Positions 60,855 to 64,000 of a stretch of DNA of 64,000 nt are shown piece by piece. The stretch comes from Bradyrhizobium sp. SZCCT0153 (GTDB lineage Bacteria > Pseudomonadota > Alphaproteobacteria > Rhizobiales > Xanthobacteraceae): the NCBI RefSeq assembly GCF_018129995.1, contig NZ_JAFCKS010000004.1:613465-677464 (forward strand). Direction: 5' to 3'. The translations under genes and the position numbers were made by a program. How positions within the stretch are numbered: the first letter of the stretch is position 1; every line of letters starts with the position of its first letter. The notes under the pieces were generated by a model. That model did not search any database, was not told the origin of the DNA, and saw nothing but the letters and a program-made list of their open reading frames with translations.

Positions 60855-62087
60855 TCAGGGGCCTCCCGGCGGGCCGCCGCCCGACGTGCCGTGCGAAGCG
60901 GTCTGCTCGTTGGCCTCTCCGGTGACGACACGCTCGCCTTCGACGAGGCCGGATTTGATCTCGACGGTGGTGCGATCGTTGAGGCCTGTCTTGACGTCGC
61001 GCTCGGCCACGTCGCCCGATGGGCTCAGGGTGCGCACCGTGCTGCGCCCGTCCGACTTCCGCATCACCGCCAGTGCCGGAATGACCTTCACGCGCTTGGC
61101 CTCTCCGGTGATGATGTGCACCTCCGCGGTCATGTAGGTCCGCAGCGCATATTCCTTGTTGGGGACGTTGAAGACGCCGATGTAGTAGATCGCGGTGCTG
61201 GTCGAGCTCGAGGAGCTCGTGCTCGATGTCGACGTCGTGGTGGTCGAGGAGAAGCTGGCGTCGCTCTTGATCGACTCGGGCGCAGGCTCGATCTGCTCGA
61301 GCCTGGCCTCGTAGCGATGGTCCTGGTCGCCGAGGATGGTGAAGTAGAGCGATTGGCCCGGCTTGACCTTGACGATGTCGGCCTCGGAAATCTCTGCCCG
61401 CACGGTCATCGTCTCGAGTTGGCCGAGCACGACGATGGTCGGCGCCGACTGGACCGCGTTGACCGTCTGTCCCTCCTGCGCGACGGTTGCGAGCACCGTG
61501 CCGTCGATCGGCGCGGTGATGCGGGTGTATTCGAGGTTCACCCGCGCGGTCTCCAGGCTGGCTTCGGCGCCGACGATCAGGGCGTCCAGGGCTGCGATCT
61601 GGGCGCGGGTCTGGCGCACCGTCGAATCCGCGCTGTCGAAATCGCTGCGCGATGTCGCACGCTGCGCCAGTGTCGCCTGCTGGCGCGCGAGGTTGGCTTC
61701 CGCCAGCGCCAGTGCGGCCTCCTTCTCGTCCTTCTGCGCGCGGTAGTTCTTCAGCGAAGCCTCCGAGCTTCGCAAATCGTTCTGCTTGGTCACGGGGTCG
61801 ATCTGGGCGATGACGTCGCCGGCCTTGACGGTATCGCCGACGCGCACGTTGAGCGCCGTGATCCGGCCCGACACCTGGGCGCCGACGGCCGTCAATCGTG
61901 CCGGCTTGAGCGTGCCGCTGGCGAGCACCTCCTCGCGCAGATCGCTGACGGTGACGGGCGCGGTGATGTAGGACTGCGCCTTGCTCGATGTCCCCGGGAA
62001 GCGTGTGGCCGCGACGACACCGGTCGCCACGACGGCAACCACGGCGGCGGCGATCTTCACGCGCTTGGCGGTGATGATATCAGTCAC
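60855..62087 (-). CDS. macA: MacA-type periplasmic adaptor
   Basis: The 410-residue adaptor has an N-terminal membrane anchor (about 11-28, IAAAVVAVVATGVVAATRF), lipoyl halves around GAQVSGRITALNVRVGDTVKAGDVIAQID and ITAPIDGTVLATVAQEGQTV, a coiled-coil hairpin between them, a beta-barrel with AEISEADIVKVKPGQSLYF and a membrane-proximal domain. A Ser/Thr-only stretch of about 22 residues interrupts the barrel region near 280-300, an insertion seen in some MacA proteins of this group. The GTG start overlaps the NodT-type stop (GTGA). It joins MacB to the outer-membrane factor. Confidence 0.9.
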   Translation of the reverse strand: MTDIITAKRVKIAAAVVAVVATGVVAATRFPGTSSKAQSYITAPVTVSDLREEVLASGTLKPARLTAVGAQVSGRITALNVRVGDTVKAGDVIAQIDPVTKQNDLRSSEASLKNYRAQKDEKEAALALAEANLARQQATLAQRATSRSDFDSADSTVRQTRAQIAALDALIVGAEASLETARVNLEYTRITAPIDGTVLATVAQEGQTVNAVQSAPTIVVLGQLETMTVRAEISEADIVKVKPGQSLYFTILGDQDHRYEARLEQIEPAPESIKSDASFSSTTTTSTSSTSSSSSTSTAIYYIGVFNVPNKEYALRTYMTAEVHIITGEAKRVKVIPALAVMRKSDGRSTVRTLSPSGDVAERDVKTGLNDRTTVEIKSGLVEGERVVTGEANEQTASHGTSGGGPPGGP

Positions 62088-63643
62088 TTGACCGTTTCCC
62101 GCATGTGAGGCCCCGTGTTGGCGTCCACGATGATCGGCGTCGACACGTCGACCGGGTCGGCCCAGCCGCCGCCGAGCGCCTTCGCGAGCGAAATGTAGTC
62201 CTTGGCGGCCGACACCTTGCTCTGGATCAGCGAATCTTCGGCCGAATAGAGCGAACGTTCGGCATCCAGCACGTCGATGAAGCTGGCACTGCCGGTTTCG
62301 TACAGCGATCGCGACAGCCGCGCCGCCTCGCGGTAGTTCGTCGCCGCCTCCGTCAGCTTGGAGGCGCGCACGCGTTCGCGTGACAGCGAGACCAGGGCGT
62401 TCTCGACCTCCTCGAGCGCGGTGAGCAGGGTCGAATGGAAGGTGGCGAACGCCTGGTCCCGTTGCGCTTCCGCTATTCGGACCGTAGCCTGGCGCTTGCC
62501 GGCATCGAACACCGGCACCGTGACGGAAGGCCCGACCGACCAGCTCACGCTGGAATATTTTGCGAGATCGCCGGCGCGCAGCGCCGAGGTGCCGACCGAG
62601 CCGGTCAACGACACCGCCGGGTAGCGGTCGGCCTCGGCCTGGCCGATCTTGGCGGTTGCCTGCGCCAGCTTGCGCTCGGCGCTGGCGACGTCGGGTCGGC
62701 TCGTGAGGAGATCGGCGGGCAGTCCGGCGGGCAACGGCATACGCGGTGCCGGCACGGGTGCGGACCGCGCCATCAGCGAGGCGACGCCGTCCGGCGGTCG
62801 CCCGAGCAGGATCCCGAGCCGATGAATATCGGCCGCGAGCGCAGCCTGATAGGTCGGAACATTGGCTTCCGTGCTCGCGGCTTGCGCGGTCGCCTTGGCG
62901 AGGTCGACGGCGTTGCCGCTGCCGGCATCGTATTTGCCGCGTGTGAGCTTTTCGGTGTCGCGCTGCGAGACCGCGGTCCGCTGCGCCAGCGCGATCCGGG
63001 CCTGATAGCCCCGCGCCTCGACGTAATAGGCTGCGACATCGCCGATCAACGTGACCAGGCTGTCGCGCAGATCCTCCTCGGCCGATTCTGCCCCGCGCAC
63101 CGCCGTTTCGATGCTCCGCTGCGTGCCGCCGAACAGGTCGAGCTCCCAGCTCGAATCGAAGCTCGCCTGGTGCAGCGTGTAAGGCGCGCTGTCGACGAGA
63201 ACCGAAGAGGAGGCGGCGCTGGTCTTGTTGTTGGTCGTCGAGGCGGTGCCGCTCACGGACGGAAACAGGCCTGCCGTGGTCTGCTGCAGGGTGGCGCGCG
63301 CCTCGCGTACGACCGCTTTCGCTTTCGCGACATCAGGGTTGGCTTGAACTGCCTCTTCGATGAGCCGGTTGAGCAGGGGATCGCGCAGGCGGAGCCACCA
63401 GCGGTCGAGCCTGCCCGCGTCCCGATGCGAAGCGGTCCCGGTGCTCCAGTGCGAAGGCAGGTCGAGCTTGGGCGGGCCAATATAGTCCGGGCCGACCGCG
63501 CAGCCGGCCAGCGCGCCGCCCACCATCAGCGCAACGCAGATTGATCCGGCGCGCGACAGGGCGGCATGCAACGGGTCTGGCGTCGGGTGATGATCCACCT
63601 TTGCGGGCGACACGGGGCTTACGACGAACGAATGTGACGGCAT
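62084..63643 (-). CDS. NodT-family outer-membrane factor lipoprotein
   Basis: The 519-residue protein has an N-terminal lipoprotein signal with lipobox LAGC in ICVALMVGGALAGCAVGPDY. Two OEP repeats of the TolC type follow, with the family signatures PDVAKAKAVVREARATLQQTTAGLFPSVS, SWELDLFGG, LTSRPDVASAERKLAQATAKIGQAEADRYPAVSLTGSVG and LDAERSLYSAEDSL. It supplies the exit duct for the MacAB pump. The start at 63643 has no strong ribosome site; earlier codons in frame lack family similarity, and a start inside the signal is possible. Confidence 0.87.
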   Translation of the reverse strand: MPSHSFVVSPVSPAKVDHHPTPDPLHAALSRAGSICVALMVGGALAGCAVGPDYIGPPKLDLPSHWSTGTASHRDAGRLDRWWLRLRDPLLNRLIEEAVQANPDVAKAKAVVREARATLQQTTAGLFPSVSGTASTTNNKTSAASSSVLVDSAPYTLHQASFDSSWELDLFGGTQRSIETAVRGAESAEEDLRDSLVTLIGDVAAYYVEARGYQARIALAQRTAVSQRDTEKLTRGKYDAGSGNAVDLAKATAQAASTEANVPTYQAALAADIHRLGILLGRPPDGVASLMARSAPVPAPRMPLPAGLPADLLTSRPDVASAERKLAQATAKIGQAEADRYPAVSLTGSVGTSALRAGDLAKYSSVSWSVGPSVTVPVFDAGKRQATVRIAEAQRDQAFATFHSTLLTALEEVENALVSLSRERVRASKLTEAATNYREAARLSRSLYETGSASFIDVLDAERSLYSAEDSLIQSKVSAAKDYISLAKALGGGWADPVDVSTPIIVDANTGPHMRETVK

Positions 63644-64000
63644 CAAATCGGCTGAAATCCAGTGGTCTCGCCAGGGAGCGGCGGCGCTCGCGGCCCGGAG
63701 GCCGACCGCGTCGAAGGCGAGGCAGGGCTGATTAGCCGGGCGATCATGGCCTTTCGGCAGACGGATTGTTGCTGGATGTAAACAGATGTTGCCCTGCATC
63801 TCGGCCCCCGTGGGCTGCCCGTCGGGCAAAACACCCTGGCACCTCCGGCTTGCGCCGGTGTCAAGCCGCATGGATAAAATATTCCGCTTTACCGAAATTC
63901 GGTTTTGGCGTATGTGTCGCCCACCCGGCTCATCCTTGAGGGGCGATCTTGTGGTCGTCATGTTCGCGAGCCGGGCTTGCGGTGGACGCGGCAGCGTCGG
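63644..64000. other. Upstream region of the NodT-MacAB operon
   Basis: The frame continues open on the minus strand but looks non-coding. An imperfect palindrome with arms ACCGAA and TTCGGT around one base lies at 63892-63904 next to the AT-rich TAAAATATTCC; these may be operator and promoter of the operon. Nothing else is recognised. Confidence 0.35.

Noticed and set aside
58850..60925. 691-codon open frame on the plus strand opposite macB
   Set aside because: It is an antisense shadow full of Asp/Arg/His/Gly; macB has all ABC motifs on the other strand.
60837..62108. 423-codon open frame on the plus strand opposite macA
   Set aside because: It mirrors macA exactly and shows no domain, signal or ribosome site.

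Overview
The window looks like a chromosome segment of a Bradyrhizobium-type alphaproteobacterium (inference). The DNA is GC-rich with dense operons. It carries a phasin gene, a FixK-like regulator, FixJ-type receivers, PPK2, AspT-type carriers, an IalB protein and a BisC-type molybdoenzyme. I saw no tRNA, rRNA, insertion sequence, integrase or CRISPR array.

Region 1 (1-24.4 kb) reads as a microaerobic or anoxic block. A FixK-like CRP/FNR regulator (1597-2280) has the E-x-x-S-R recognition-helix signature expected to read TTGAT-N4-ATCAA. Four such boxes lie in the intergenic regions at 7129, 9717, 16124 and 21352. Each is centred about 60-80 bp ahead of a start codon, and two sit between divergent operons. 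The candidate targets are: AspT-like carrier, esterase and IalB; YoaK and a SulP permease; a long Orn/Lys/Arg decarboxylase, a second AspT carrier and an EipA-like exported protein; a small coiled-coil protein and PPK2; a membrane/HlyD/TAXI/histidine-kinase group; and DUF3300, DUF2950 and a second EipA-like protein. Two response regulators without a kinase beside them lie just after the regulator gene.

Region 2 (24.5-43.4 kb) is a detoxification and repair block: RidA, a BisC-type reductase, an AraC regulator, an Asp-nucleophile hydrolase, a DJ-1/PfpI protein, an HWE-type kinase, a VOC protein, an epoxide hydrolase, a crotonase, OsmC, a cupin and MsrA. Five intergenic sites carry direct repeats of the unit CTAAC (or ATAAC/CTCGC) at an exact 10-bp period. 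All five point the same way toward a downstream gene. They fit the binding of an OmpR-type winged helix, and two large winged-helix/STAND-ATPase/TPR regulators (29024-31852 and 34711-37551) lie in the same block. I consider this candidate regulon the most interesting signal in the window.

Region 3 (43.5-48.3 kb) has a TetR repressor divergent from an EmrA/EmrB-type pump, with two related operator-like sites between them. An aldo/keto reductase and a decayed Bug/TctC pseudogene follow. Region 4 (48.5-54.3 kb) holds two more winged-helix/STAND/TPR regulators, tail to tail. One of them shares a 40-nt upstream element with the 34.7-kb regulator. Region 5 (54.5-64 kb) has an intact Bug protein, an MFS carrier and a five-gene operon (NodT-type outer-membrane factor, MacA, MacB, OmpR-type regulator, histidine kinase).
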